This document shows positions 29,095 to 37,416 of a DNA stretch of 64,000 nucleotides, in pieces (position 1 is the stretch's first letter; each line of letters starts with the position of its first letter). Below the pieces are notes generated by a model. It worked only from the letters and a program-made list of their open reading frames with translations. It made no database searches and was not told the DNA's origin. A program made the translations under genes and the position numbers. Location of the stretch: assembly GCA_964472525.1 (NCBI GenBank), contig CAYYLL010000005.1, positions 1 to 64,000 on the forward strand, written 5' to 3'. This DNA comes from SZUA-37 sp964472525 (lineage in GTDB: Bacteria > Pseudomonadota > Gammaproteobacteria > UBA6429 > Thiohalophilaceae).

Positions 29095-30378
29095 TTAAAA
29101 AATAAATATTTTTTGCCGTGGAAGTCTAATTATATCTGTGTTTTTCAATGAATATCCACTTCGTCGAATCTCACCATTTTCTCCAATCAAGCTAACTTCT
29201 TTTGATTTAAGAAGACTGTTTAATGCATCTCTGTACATTTTATCATCAGCTGGTGTCTCATTGCATGTGATTGAAAAAAAATCTGAATATGTTAATTTAT
29301 CGTTGTAGTCGAACAGCGACTTTGGTATGTCCTTTATTAAAGCCTCATGTGTTAAATATTTTGCGCTATCATCAAACATAAAATTCAATGCGAATTGATC
29401 CTTTAACGAAACATCTTTACTAGGGTCATAGCCCAACATATTTAACCCAGGTTTCCCATAATGTTGAAAATTATTATTAAATTTCCAATGTAATCTTGTC
29501 ATTTCATCTTGAGCTCGAGGGTGCATTGACAAATGAACAAGCCAATACGCACGATTACTTTTTTTTGAAACTATAAAAAATGGAGTGAAGTATTTTGCGC
29601 CGCTTAATTTTTTAATAGCATTAACTAGTTGAGTTTCAATTAAATAGCGCCATGCAGGATTCGTTTCTTTTATATCTATTAACTCATCAATATTCAATTC
29701 ACTGCTTAAACCAAGATTTTCAATTTTTGATTTATATTGTTCATAATTATGTTCACATATGTAATTAATTAATGAATCAGCACCAAAAGTAAGAATAACT
29801 TCAGGATTTGATAAACTTGAGAAAATTTTTCGTAGCTTTCTAAATGATACATCACTATATCCATATTGATCTAATACAAAAATACAACGTTGTTTAAGAC
29901 GCTTATTTTTTGTCTGTTCAATTATTTTATCCAGATTGTCATCGAACGCTCCATCTATTAAATTTATAGTCTTATCTATTTCGTTAGAGTACTCTGATTC
30001 TAGTAATGAATTATTTAAGTATTTTAAATTATTAGAATTTTTCTCAATAAAATAGTAGTTAGCATTAATTGATAAGGTATTCCGAATGCCATTTTCTATA
30101 CGATTTAGATTTACAAGAGTTTCACTTTCTTTAACAGTATTTAGTAGAAGAAAAGGAGAGCCAAGAATAGTTTTTTCAGTTTTGTAGTGTGTATATTTTC
30201 CGCCACCTGAAAAACCGTCCACTAATGTCAAATTAAGGTTTTCTATTACAGGTCTTTTACAAAGGATTTGAATGTAGTTAGATAAATATTCACGTATAAC
30301 GTCATGCTTAGCAAGACTATGCGCTTCAATAATTGGAGGGGATTTATTGATTCCCCATTTATATGTGTTTTTAGACAT
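29095..30378 (-). CDS. tcmP: Three-Cys-motif partner protein TcmP
   Basis: Protein of 427 residues of the TcmP family, found beside Gp37/Gp68-type three-Cys proteins. It looks like a degenerate methyltransferase/nucleotide-binding fold: TLVDGFSGGGKY with GSPFLLL near the N-terminus, and IFVLDQYGYSDVSF in the middle in place of the usual DPFG. The C-terminal third resembles a winged-helix (TYSDFFSITCN). It is the last gene of an operon: the three-Cys gene ends 71 bases upstream. Biochemical role unknown; the pairing and the mobile location suggest a defence or nucleic-acid-modifying function (inference). Confidence 0.78.
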   Translation of the reverse strand: MSKNTYKWGINKSPPIIEAHSLAKHDVIREYLSNYIQILCKRPVIENLNLTLVDGFSGGGKYTHYKTEKTILGSPFLLLNTVKESETLVNLNRIENGIRNTLSINANYYFIEKNSNNLKYLNNSLLESEYSNEIDKTINLIDGAFDDNLDKIIEQTKNKRLKQRCIFVLDQYGYSDVSFRKLRKIFSSLSNPEVILTFGADSLINYICEHNYEQYKSKIENLGLSSELNIDELIDIKETNPAWRYLIETQLVNAIKKLSGAKYFTPFFIVSKKSNRAYWLVHLSMHPRAQDEMTRLHWKFNNNFQHYGKPGLNMLGYDPSKDVSLKDQFALNFMFDDSAKYLTHEALIKDIPKSLFDYNDKLTYSDFFSITCNETPADDKMYRDALNSLLKSKEVSLIGENGEIRRSGYSLKNTDIIRLPRQKIFIF

Positions 30379-30449
30379 TTATCATCCTGCTAAACCGAAA
30401 TTTAAAGAAGGCAGGTGTAGTTTATAAGTTTTTTATATAATAATGTATC

Positions 30450-31187
30450 TTAAACATGATTTGGCATAGCATCCCAAGTTCGTCCCTTATAGAGACGACC
30501 ATTTTGTTGCTTTGCTCGCTTTTTGCCATCTGCGCCCCAGCCACCCCATTGCTTAAAGAAGAAGGCTACGTTTTGAAACTCACACTGTAATTGAACGGAG
30601 TTTATCCATTCAGGTTTCATTGGTCTTGCTTTCGGCCCAGATTCACCTCCGACGATCACCCAATGAATTTCACTTAGATCCATTTTGTTAAGATCTTCTA
30701 GCAAAGGCTCGACGGATAAGAACCGTACACTGGCGTTTATTCGACGAAGATGATCGATACGCGGTAATCCGTATTTAATATCTTCAACAGAAACACCTAG
30801 CCAAGCATTCTTAGGAATTTCTTTATTTTTAAAATATTGTTCCATACGTTCGGCTCGTTTAGTTAATATCTGATATGTATGTTGAGGAGTTTTATGAATG
30901 GTGGCCATGACAAGGTCAATGTATGAATAGGGTACTTCCTCATGAAACAAGTCGCTCATAGAATTAACAAAATAGACTGTTGATTTTTTACGATTAAGTG
31001 GTTGTTCAAGACGTTTTGACATAAGAGAAATCTCAAAGCCATTCTCATAACCTGGAGCATGCATTGCTGTTAGACGTTTAGCCATGGTTTCAGCATAACA
31101 ATGTTTACATCCGGGTGAGATCTTGGTGCAACCAGTCACCGGATTCCAGGTTTGTTCAGTCCATTCAATTTTACTTTGTGTGCTCAT
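30450..31187 (-). CDS. DUF5131 / phage Gp37-Gp68 family three-Cys protein
   Basis: Protein of 245 residues with the start IEWTEQTWNPVTGC and three conserved cysteines C20, C27 and C30 (C-x7-C-x2-C), which could bind one Fe-S cluster as in radical-SAM-like enzymes. Other family blocks are YFVNSMSDLFHE, LGVSVEDI, RFLSVEPLL and WVIVGGESGPKARP. These match the phage Gp37/Gp68 (DUF5131) family. Its first codons overlap the 3' end of the KfrA-like gene by 17 bases, and TcmP follows, so the three genes form one operon. The substrate of the family is not established. Confidence 0.88.
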   Translation of the reverse strand: MSTQSKIEWTEQTWNPVTGCTKISPGCKHCYAETMAKRLTAMHAPGYENGFEISLMSKRLEQPLNRKKSTVYFVNSMSDLFHEEVPYSYIDLVMATIHKTPQHTYQILTKRAERMEQYFKNKEIPKNAWLGVSVEDIKYGLPRIDHLRRINASVRFLSVEPLLEDLNKMDLSEIHWVIVGGESGPKARPMKPEWINSVQLQCEFQNVAFFFKQWGGWGADGKKRAKQQNGRLYKGRTWDAMPNHV

Positions 31188-32175
31188 CGTTTTTTCCTAT
31201 CTTTATTGAGTGAAGGTGTGCGATGGTTTCTTTTAACTCACTAATACTGTTAGTGAGATGACTTTCATTATTTTTTGATTGCTCAAATGCAAGACGCATT
31301 GCTTCAACGGTTTCGATGGATTGCGTCAGCTGCCTCTGAACGGTCGTTAATTGACTCTTTAAAACTTCAGTTTCTTGTCGACGTTGATGTTCTTCTGCAT
31401 TTAATTGTTGGTTTTCTGCCTGCAACTCGGAGCGTTCACGTAAAAAAGATTGTTCATGATGACGGCTCTTATCTATGTGTGCTTTGAGCTCATTTTGTTG
31501 TTCAATGCGTTTATCTTTATTAGATTTTAAGTTTTGTCGTAGCTGGTCTATCTCTTTAAAAAGTCTGGTTTCGGTTGCAGTAGTACGTTCACGTTCGTAC
31601 ACAATTGCTTCTTGATGATTGTGGTTGTCATTCTCACGCTCGATATCAAAGTTGTGTTTTTGTTCCTGAAGGAGGGTGAAAGCACTTTCCATCTGCGTAT
31701 GAGCATGATTTAACTCACTAGTTAATGCTGAGTGCTTACCCTGAAGGGTTTGGAATTGCTGTTCAGTCTGCCTCAAATTAGCATTCGTGGCATTTTGTAG
31801 TTTCTTCAGCTCCTCAAATTCTTTGGTTTTTACCGCCAATTGGTTAAAAGCCAATTGTTCGTTGGCTTCCGCAGCATCAAGCTTGACCACCAATTCTTCT
31901 TTAAATTTCTGATAATTTGCTTCAGCACGAGCTACAGCCGTGCTCCAAAAATCATCTAGAGGAGTCATCAAGTCATCTGGTACGGATTCAGGCAAAACAG
32001 GGGAGCGTGATGCATCAAACAGAGATTGCCAAGCTTTAAGGTGCTTCGCAATTGTTGTATTACTACCGGTCCCTAGAACATTACGTACTTTCTGCACTGA
32101 AGGGTGCTGTCCTTTACTTACTAACTGTCGTGCGACACGTTCAACTGTTTCATATTCAACTCCAGGGCGTGCCAT
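31171..32175 (-). CDS. KfrA-like DNA-binding coiled-coil protein
   Basis: N-terminal KfrA-type helix-turn-helix (GVEYETVERVARQLVSKGQ, VRNVLGTGSNTTIAKHL) followed by about 230 residues of almost continuous coiled coil rich in Glu, Gln and Lys. I start at the ATG at 32175; a GTG three codons earlier is open, and AAAGGTG lies just upstream. Comparable proteins act as plasmid DNA organisers or, divergent from a tyrosine recombinase, as TnpT-like helpers in cointegrate resolution (Tn4651). The divergent recombinase gene and the palindromic gap between them fit the second role (inference). Confidence 0.8.
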   Translation of the reverse strand: MARPGVEYETVERVARQLVSKGQHPSVQKVRNVLGTGSNTTIAKHLKAWQSLFDASRSPVLPESVPDDLMTPLDDFWSTAVARAEANYQKFKEELVVKLDAAEANEQLAFNQLAVKTKEFEELKKLQNATNANLRQTEQQFQTLQGKHSALTSELNHAHTQMESAFTLLQEQKHNFDIERENDNHNHQEAIVYERERTTATETRLFKEIDQLRQNLKSNKDKRIEQQNELKAHIDKSRHHEQSFLRERSELQAENQQLNAEEHQRRQETEVLKSQLTTVQRQLTQSIETVEAMRLAFEQSKNNESHLTNSISELKETIAHLHSIKIGKNDEHTK

Positions 32176-32216
32176 TTGCTTCACCTTTATTTAATAGTTT
32201 GATTCACTTTGAAAAA

Positions 32217-32308
32217 CGTATAATAACATTATAAACATGTTTACGTAACATGTAATTATTATAACGAAATAACATATAAATTCATGATTACACCTATTAT
32301 CATGAATT
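32217..32308. promoter_or_regulatory. Palindrome-rich divergent region, likely recombination site
   Basis: Three nested dyads lie between the divergent KfrA-like and recombinase genes. ACATGTT-tacgt-AACATGT is at 32235-32253, enclosed by CGTATAATAA (32217) and TTATTATAACG (32256-32266). Further right is AATTCATGAT-10 nt-ATCATGAATT (32279-32308), a perfect 10-base inverted repeat. The last has the size and symmetry of a tyrosine-recombinase core (two arms around a spacer); the first could bind the KfrA-like protein. Confidence 0.5.
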
Positions 32309-32359
32309 AGCGCATGTTAAGCTATTTTAAAATCACTGAGACCTAATAAACTGATTTAT

Positions 32360-33520
32360 ATGAAAATTACTCATTTACTTAAGCCAATTGACCAGTTAAA
32401 CGTTCCTGAATCGTTATCAGGTAGTCAAGGTATCAATCGTGCCAATCATAATGCTTGTCAGATAGATGCTGAGGATGACTTAGGTGCAATTCGGACTTGG
32501 TTGAGTGAATACCAGGAGTCGCCACAGACATTTCGAAACTACCGTAAAGAAGCAGAAAGGTTGCTACTTTGGGCTTTAATTGAATGTGACAAGCCATTAT
32601 CGAGCCTAAATCGCGATGATTTTATAGCTTATGAGCAATTTATTGCTGATCCACAACCAAATGAAAAATGGTGTGGCCCACGATTTCCGCGGAATTCAGA
32701 TAAATGGCGTCCATTTCAAGGTCCACTAAAGCCTCAAAGTCAGCGACAAACCTTAGTTATTATTAAGTCATTACTAAATTACCTGGTAGAAGCCGGTTAT
32801 TTAGCAGCAAATCCATTTGCATTACGGCGCCGTAGACTTCCTAAAGCTGACAAAGATGAACAAATTGTTGAGCGTTATATCGAGAAGGAACTATGGGACT
32901 TCTTATACAATTTTATCATTCAACAAACACCAAATAATAAGCGTGAAAAAGATCACTACGAACGTAATCGTTATCTTTTATCATTACTTTATCTATTAAC
33001 ACCACGTGTAAGTGAAGTATCTAGCCATACTATGGGGAGTTTCCATGAGCGTGAAGGTAAATGGTGGTGGCATGTCACCGGTAAAGGTAATAAAACTCAG
33101 CGTATTCCAGTTAACGACCTTATGTTAGAGGCATTAAGTCGTTACAGAAAACATCATAATTTATCACCAAGACCTATAGTTGGCGACACCACACCTTTAA
33201 TACTTAATATAACGGGTTCACGTGGCCTAACTGCCAATATGATCTATAGAATCGCAAAACAAATTACTTTAAGTGCTGCAGAGAAATTACAAGAAGATGA
33301 TCCAATTAAGGCAAGTAAGCTCGTACAAGTTTCAACGCATTGGTTTCGGCATACAGGTATAACTCATCAACTCGATAGTGGAATAGATTTACGACACGTA
33401 AATAAAAATGCACGACATTCGAAAATGGAAACAACATCAATTTATTTACACACTGAAGATGATGATTGGCACGATGCAATGTCGAAACATGATTTAAAAA
33501 CTGTTTCGGATGAAGAATAG
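32360..33520 (+). CDS. Tyrosine recombinase, TnpS/resolvase-like
   Basis: Site-specific recombinase of 386 residues. Catalytic elements: Arg in TPRVSEVSS, Lys in GKGNKTQRIPV, HxxR in HWFRHTGITH, and His with the nucleophile Tyr in ARHSKMETTSIYLH. The N-terminal core-binding domain has TFRNYRKEAERLLLWA. It is divergent from the KfrA-like gene and its stop is only about 37 bases inside the first right-end repeat of the element (33557). Likely role: resolving cointegrates or integrating the element at the palindromic site at 32.2-32.3 kb. A second related recombinase lies at 35919. Confidence 0.9.
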   Translation: MKITHLLKPIDQLNVPESLSGSQGINRANHNACQIDAEDDLGAIRTWLSEYQESPQTFRNYRKEAERLLLWALIECDKPLSSLNRDDFIAYEQFIADPQPNEKWCGPRFPRNSDKWRPFQGPLKPQSQRQTLVIIKSLLNYLVEAGYLAANPFALRRRRLPKADKDEQIVERYIEKELWDFLYNFIIQQTPNNKREKDHYERNRYLLSLLYLLTPRVSEVSSHTMGSFHEREGKWWWHVTGKGNKTQRIPVNDLMLEALSRYRKHHNLSPRPIVGDTTPLILNITGSRGLTANMIYRIAKQITLSAAEKLQEDDPIKASKLVQVSTHWFRHTGITHQLDSGIDLRHVNKNARHSKMETTSIYLHTEDDDWHDAMSKHDLKTVSDEE

Positions 33521-33556
33521 TTTTCTATTTTATTGTCTGCCTGATTAAGTACATTG

Positions 33557-33610
33557 CTTGAATTTTAAGTACTTTGCTTGGAAATTTTAGTTACTTTGCT
33601 TGTACGAGCA
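33557..33610 (-). repeat. Right-end subterminal repeats
   Basis: TTTGCTTG recurs at about 33555, 33575 and 33597 (spacings 20 and 22), each followed by AAATTTT-like or terminal sequence. Read on the minus strand these give CAAGCAAAGTA units facing inward, mirror-oriented to the left-end CAAGTAATT units. Confidence 0.6.
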
Positions 33611-33616
33611 GGGATT
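33611..33616. repeat. Right target-site duplication GGGATT
   Basis: The hexamer directly follows the terminal CA of the element and is identical to 25179-25184. Confidence 0.6.
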
Positions 33617-33653
33617 TATGGCCCGTTATCCAGCCAGCTAATACTTTTATTAA

Positions 33654-33677
33654 TTCCGATAATTGTTATTATCGGAA
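33654..33677. terminator. Perfect 9-bp hairpin between recombinase and arsC remnant
   Basis: TTCCGATAA-ttgtta-TTATCGGAA. It lies between convergent genes and could act as a bidirectional terminator, although no long T-run follows on either strand. Confidence 0.45.
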
Positions 33678-33713
33678 TATATGTATAAGCCACGCATTCC
33701 AAGCTGGAATGCC

Positions 33714-34141
33714 TCAAGATACTTCTTTTAGTCTTTTTCGTTGCACAGCAACGAAAATACGTAGACGTTCGCTGATTTCATTTCGAATACGTTTAAATAT
33801 CTCGTATTGCGCTTCTAAATCTGTAGTCACTTCTGATGGATCATCATAGCCCCAATGGATACGTTCATTGTCACCAGGAAAAGTTGGGCAATTATCATTA
33901 ACACGATCGCAAACCGTTATAACGTAGTCAAATAGCTTATCTTTGAATTGAGCCAGATGCTTGCTCTGTTGATTTGAAATATCAATCTGAATATCCTCCA
34001 TGACCTTAATGGCCATAGGGTGTATTTCCGTTGGCTCAGTTCAAACTCAGCTGCACCATAGGTTCGAAGAAGCGCCTCAGCCATTTGAGAACGAGCCGAA
34101 TTACCTGTGCATAAAAACAATACGCGAATGGGAAACTTCAT
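33714..34141 (-). pseudogene. Frameshifted arsenate reductase (thioredoxin-type arsC)
   Basis: The N-terminal part from the ATG at 34141 reads VLFLCTGNSARSQMAEALLR, the P-loop of low-molecular-weight phosphatase-type ArsC (C-x5-R). Near 34050-34035 the frame is lost. A second frame beginning TEPTEIHPMAIKVMEDI continues the normal protein (VITVCDRVNDNCPTFPGD) to 33714. The expected FSAG segment between them is missing, so a deletion not divisible by three explains the break. It diverges from arsR and belonged to the ars operon beside it. Confidence 0.8.
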
Positions 34142-34218
34142 TATAAAGACCTCTATTAAGTATGCTTAAGCGATATATATGCTTGACCATATATATGGTA
34201 AAGCGTATATTAAAGCAT

Positions 34219-34572
34219 ATGTTAAATGAAACTGATACTTTTTTTAAAATGCTCTCTGATAGTACCCGTCTGCGCTGCCTTATGCTGATGCAAGCTGAAG
34301 GTGAGCTGTGTGTCTGTGAACTCACCCATACACTGAATCTGTCTCAACCCAAAATTTCTCGTCATCTTGCGCATTTGCGTGAAGCCGGTGTACTGGTGGC
34401 ACGTCGAAATGGCACCTGGATGTATTACCGCATTAATCCGAAAATGCAGAGCTGGGTATTACAAATTTTACAAACGACACTGGATGGTATCCGTAAAACT
34501 GAGCCGTTTATATCCGATCAGGCAATGTTAAAAACCATGACCAACCGACCCGGACTTAAATGCTGCTCGTGA
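34219..34572 (+). CDS. arsR: ArsR arsenical repressor
   Basis: ArsR-type winged-helix repressor. It has MLSDSTRLRCLMLM, the As-binding ELCVCELTHTL (Cys-x-Cys in the recognition helix), SQPKISRHLAHLREAG and GTWMYYRI, and ends in a CCS Cys pair. The start at 34219 gives the typical length of 117; earlier starts at 34162 would add an unlikely leader. It precedes acr3 by about 60 bases and is divergent from the arsC remnant, the usual ars layout. The presence of both As-type cysteines supports arsenite/antimonite sensing. Confidence 0.88.
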   Translation: MLNETDTFFKMLSDSTRLRCLMLMQAEGELCVCELTHTLNLSQPKISRHLAHLREAGVLVARRNGTWMYYRINPKMQSWVLQILQTTLDGIRKTEPFISDQAMLKTMTNRPGLKCCS

Positions 34573-34633
34573 CGTGCCGACACAATGGTCTGAACCTAAT
34601 GAATATGACACGAATAAAATAAAAGGTTATCAA

Positions 34634-35761
34634 ATGAGTATACAATGTGAAGCCACTGCCAAAAAAAGCACGACATCAGAGATGCGCGTATTTGAACGCT
34701 ATCTCAGCCTGTGGGTTTTTATTTGTATTGCTATTGGAGTATCCCTGGGACATCTTTTTCCCTCTTTATTTCACTTTATGGGTGAATTACAGATAGCACA
34801 GATTAATGTACCAGTTGCTGTGCTTGTCTGGTTAATGATTATTCCCATGTTAATCAAAGTTGATTTAAACGCACTGAAAGATGTGCATAAATTCTGGCGT
34901 GGTATATCAGTGACTCTATTTATAAACTGGGGGGTTAAACCTTTTTCGATGGCGTTTTTGGGTTGGATATTTATTGGTTACTTCTTTCGTAATTGGTTAC
35001 CCGCAGATCAGATCGACAGCTATATTGCAGGCTTAATACTACTTTCCGCGGCACCCTGTACAGCAATGGTCTTTGTGTGGAGCAACCTGTCACGGGGAGA
35101 ACCTCACTTTACTCTTTCGCAGGTTGCATTGAATGATATTATAATGGTGTTTGCATTTGCCCCCGTTGTTGCCTTACTACTGGGCATGTCTTCAATTCAT
35201 GTACCCTGGAATACGTTATTACTCTCAGTGTTGCTTTATATCGTCGTACCTTTAATTATTGCTAACCTGTGGCGTCGTTGGTTGCTTTCGTCAGGCAATG
35301 ACAATGGACAGAAAAGATTAGATCGAACACTGCAACTTATTCAGCCCTGGTCACTGATTGCCTTATTGGCAACATTGGTATTGCTCTTCGGTTTTCAGGG
35401 GGAGCAAATTATTAGGCAACCACTGATCATTCTGTTGCTGGCCGTACCCATTACCCTGCAAGTATTTTTTAATTCAGGCCTGGCCTATCTTTTGAACCGT
35501 ATAGTTAAATCCCCCCATTGTGTTGCTGGGCCTTCTGCATTAATTGGTGCCAGTAATTTTTTTGAGCTAGCCGTTGCTACAGCTATTGCACTATTTGGTT
35601 TTGAATCCGGTGCAGCATTGGCCACCGTTGTCGGTGTGTTGGTTGAAGTGCCGGTAATGTTAATCGCTGTGCGTGTTGTGGGTTCAACCGCTGGCTGGTA
35701 TGAATCAAAGCCAGGCATTGCCAGTTATGAAGAATGCTGCCCTTCTAAATTAGCCACATAA
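34634..35761 (+). CDS. acr3: ACR3-type arsenite efflux transporter
   Basis: Ten-helix inner-membrane exporter of arsenite (bile/arsenite/riboflavin transporter superfamily). The conserved Cys of ACR3 is in SAAPCTAMVFVWSNLSRG, and LIGASNFFELAVATAIALFG is the second family block. The start is the ATG at 34634 (375 residues) with AAGG nearby; the frame is open 20 codons upstream but that part is charged and unrelated. Adjacent arsR and the arsC remnant place it in an ars operon. It can still work without ArsC because it exports As(III) directly. Confidence 0.93.
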   Translation: MSIQCEATAKKSTTSEMRVFERYLSLWVFICIAIGVSLGHLFPSLFHFMGELQIAQINVPVAVLVWLMIIPMLIKVDLNALKDVHKFWRGISVTLFINWGVKPFSMAFLGWIFIGYFFRNWLPADQIDSYIAGLILLSAAPCTAMVFVWSNLSRGEPHFTLSQVALNDIIMVFAFAPVVALLLGMSSIHVPWNTLLLSVLLYIVVPLIIANLWRRWLLSSGNDNGQKRLDRTLQLIQPWSLIALLATLVLLFGFQGEQIIRQPLIILLLAVPITLQVFFNSGLAYLLNRIVKSPHCVAGPSALIGASNFFELAVATAIALFGFESGAALATVVGVLVEVPVMLIAVRVVGSTAGWYESKPGIASYEECCPSKLAT

Positions 35762-35918
35762 CTCTAAAAATAGAGTCTACAAAAATACAGGCTGAATAAA
35801 TTTAAGCAAATCAGCTATATCTAGTGTAATTATTTGATTATACAATGAATAGTGAGCTTGCTATTTATTAAAATAATGTTTTGTTTAGAATTACCCATTA
35901 TTGCTACAATCTATCCTA

Positions 35919-37172
35919 ATGACTGTTAAACACATATATCCAACACCCATCTTTGATAATTTAGACTATCTTGCCAATCCTTTTAAGCAAAAAATCATTA
36001 GCGTAAATACCGTATTATCAGTTGATTTGACACATCTAAAACTCGATATTGACTATGAATATGCTTGGAAATTTATCTATAGCTATAACGGCAGCGTCGC
36101 AACCTTTAATGTGTATCGACGAGAAATTGAACGTTTATTGCAATGGGCTTGGTTGGTCAATCAAACATCCATTCTCAGTTTAAAACGTGAAGATATCGAA
36201 GCCTATGTAAAATTTTGTATCAATCCGCCAAAAGAATGGATTGGAGTCAAAAGCGTATCTCGATTCAAGAATAAAAATGGTGAACGTGTAGTAAATTCCG
36301 ATTGGCATCCTTTTGTCACTAAAATTAATAAAACAGATCAACGAAACGGTTTAAAACCCGATATCAAGAATTTTGTTTTATCTCAAGCCTCAATTCAGTC
36401 TATCTTTTCAGTATTATCATCATTTTATAATTATATGATTCAAGAACAAATTGCTGCTTTAAATCCAGTGATGCTTATTCGGCAAAAAAGTAAATTCTTA
36501 ATCAAATCTCAACAACAAGCACCGGTTCGTCGCATTAGCAACCTGCAATGGGAATATGTAATAGAAACCGTTGAACAAATGGCTGATGACAATCCTGACA
36601 CCCATCAACGTTCATTATTTATAATGAACTGTTTGCTTGGCATGTATTTACGCATATCCGAATTAGTCGCTGATGAACGTTCAACACCAATAATGGGTGA
36701 CTTCAGAAAAGACATTGATAGTAACTGGTGGTTTCATGTTATTGGTAAAGGTAACAAAAGCCGAAAAATCACCGTTTGCAATGATATGATTAGTGCGCTT
36801 AAACGGTATCGACAATTTCTTGGGCTATCACCACTACCATCAGTTGGAGAAACAACACCGCTGATCAAAAAGAACCTTGGTAAAGGAGCAATAAGTAGTA
36901 CTCGTCAAATTAGAGCCATTGTGCAAACCTGCTTCGACAATGCTTACGAACGAATGAAAGCAGATGGCTTAGAAGAAGATGCAGAAGATCTAAAACTGGC
37001 TACCGTACATTGGCTTCGTCATACGGGTATTTCAGAAGATGTAAAAAACCGTCCACGAGAACATGTACGTGATGATGCCGGTCACTCATCTATGCAAACA
37101 ACCGATCGATATATTGATAGTGACTCCAGAGAAAGACACGCATCAGGACGTAAGAAAAAAATTAAGGAATAA
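35919..37172 (+). CDS. Tyrosine recombinase, second copy
   Basis: Site-specific recombinase of 417 residues with Arg in MYLRISELVA, Lys in GKGNKSRKITV, HxxR in HWLRHTGISED and nucleophile Tyr in AGHSSMQTTDRYI. It belongs to the same subfamily as the recombinase at 32360 (compare TFNVYRREIERLLQWAW) but is clearly diverged. No KfrA-like gene accompanies it and no obvious core palindrome lies beside it. The start at the ATG 35919 is chosen over a TTG at 35901. Likely the integrase of a separate ars-carrying unit. Confidence 0.88.
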   Translation: MTVKHIYPTPIFDNLDYLANPFKQKIISVNTVLSVDLTHLKLDIDYEYAWKFIYSYNGSVATFNVYRREIERLLQWAWLVNQTSILSLKREDIEAYVKFCINPPKEWIGVKSVSRFKNKNGERVVNSDWHPFVTKINKTDQRNGLKPDIKNFVLSQASIQSIFSVLSSFYNYMIQEQIAALNPVMLIRQKSKFLIKSQQQAPVRRISNLQWEYVIETVEQMADDNPDTHQRSLFIMNCLLGMYLRISELVADERSTPIMGDFRKDIDSNWWFHVIGKGNKSRKITVCNDMISALKRYRQFLGLSPLPSVGETTPLIKKNLGKGAISSTRQIRAIVQTCFDNAYERMKADGLEEDAEDLKLATVHWLRHTGISEDVKNRPREHVRDDAGHSSMQTTDRYIDSDSRERHASGRKKKIKE

Positions 37173-37416
37173 TTATTCATATAAAATTAAAAAATACAAT
37201 TTTGTGTGCAGAACGGGCTTGGTCAGATAAATGGATACAACATTGTTAGTGTGTATTTTTTTGATATTTATCCCTATATCTATATTATTTAGAACCAGAT
37301 ACAAAACCCCATGAAAAAAGATAGATAAAAGCAAGAATGCATGAGGATGCATATTTTCCATCTTCTTGAATATCACTCCAGCCATTGTTATGCATGAACA
37401 CTATAAGAAAAATATA

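Larger units (their letters stand above)
25185..33610. mobile_element. Composite transposon-like element with TG...CA ends, 8.4 kb
   Basis: The ends read TGGTCATCCAAG (25185 onward) and, on the complement of the right side, TGCTCGTACAAG (33610 backward): 9 of 12 identical. Inside each end the CAAG core recurs after 22 bases (25191 and 25213 on the left; 33599 and 33577 on the right, inverted), with further copies at 25346 and 33557. A GGGATT duplication flanks the whole. Repeated transposase-binding sites with TG/CA termini are typical of Tn7/TniA/Mu-type DDE elements. Cargo: ArsR/SmtB, a P1B ATPase, CzcI-like, czcC remnant, TcmP, DUF5131, KfrA-like and a tyrosine recombinase. No DDE transposase is present, so the element is non-autonomous or decayed. 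Confidence 0.6.

Noticed and set aside
33557..33602. CRISPR-like array from the TTTGCTTG repeats
   Set aside because: Repeats are only about 8-12 bases, three in number, with no cas genes; they fit transposon-end binding sites better.
25185..33610. Tn3-family transposon as the identity of the element
   Set aside because: The KfrA-like/recombinase pair resembles Tn4651 TnpT/TnpS, but the ends do not start with GGGG, and the duplication is 6 bp rather than 5.
37173..37385. 70-residue minus-strand hydrophobic frame after the second recombinase
   Set aside because: No ribosome site or homology recognised; spacer of about 240 bases is AT-rich.
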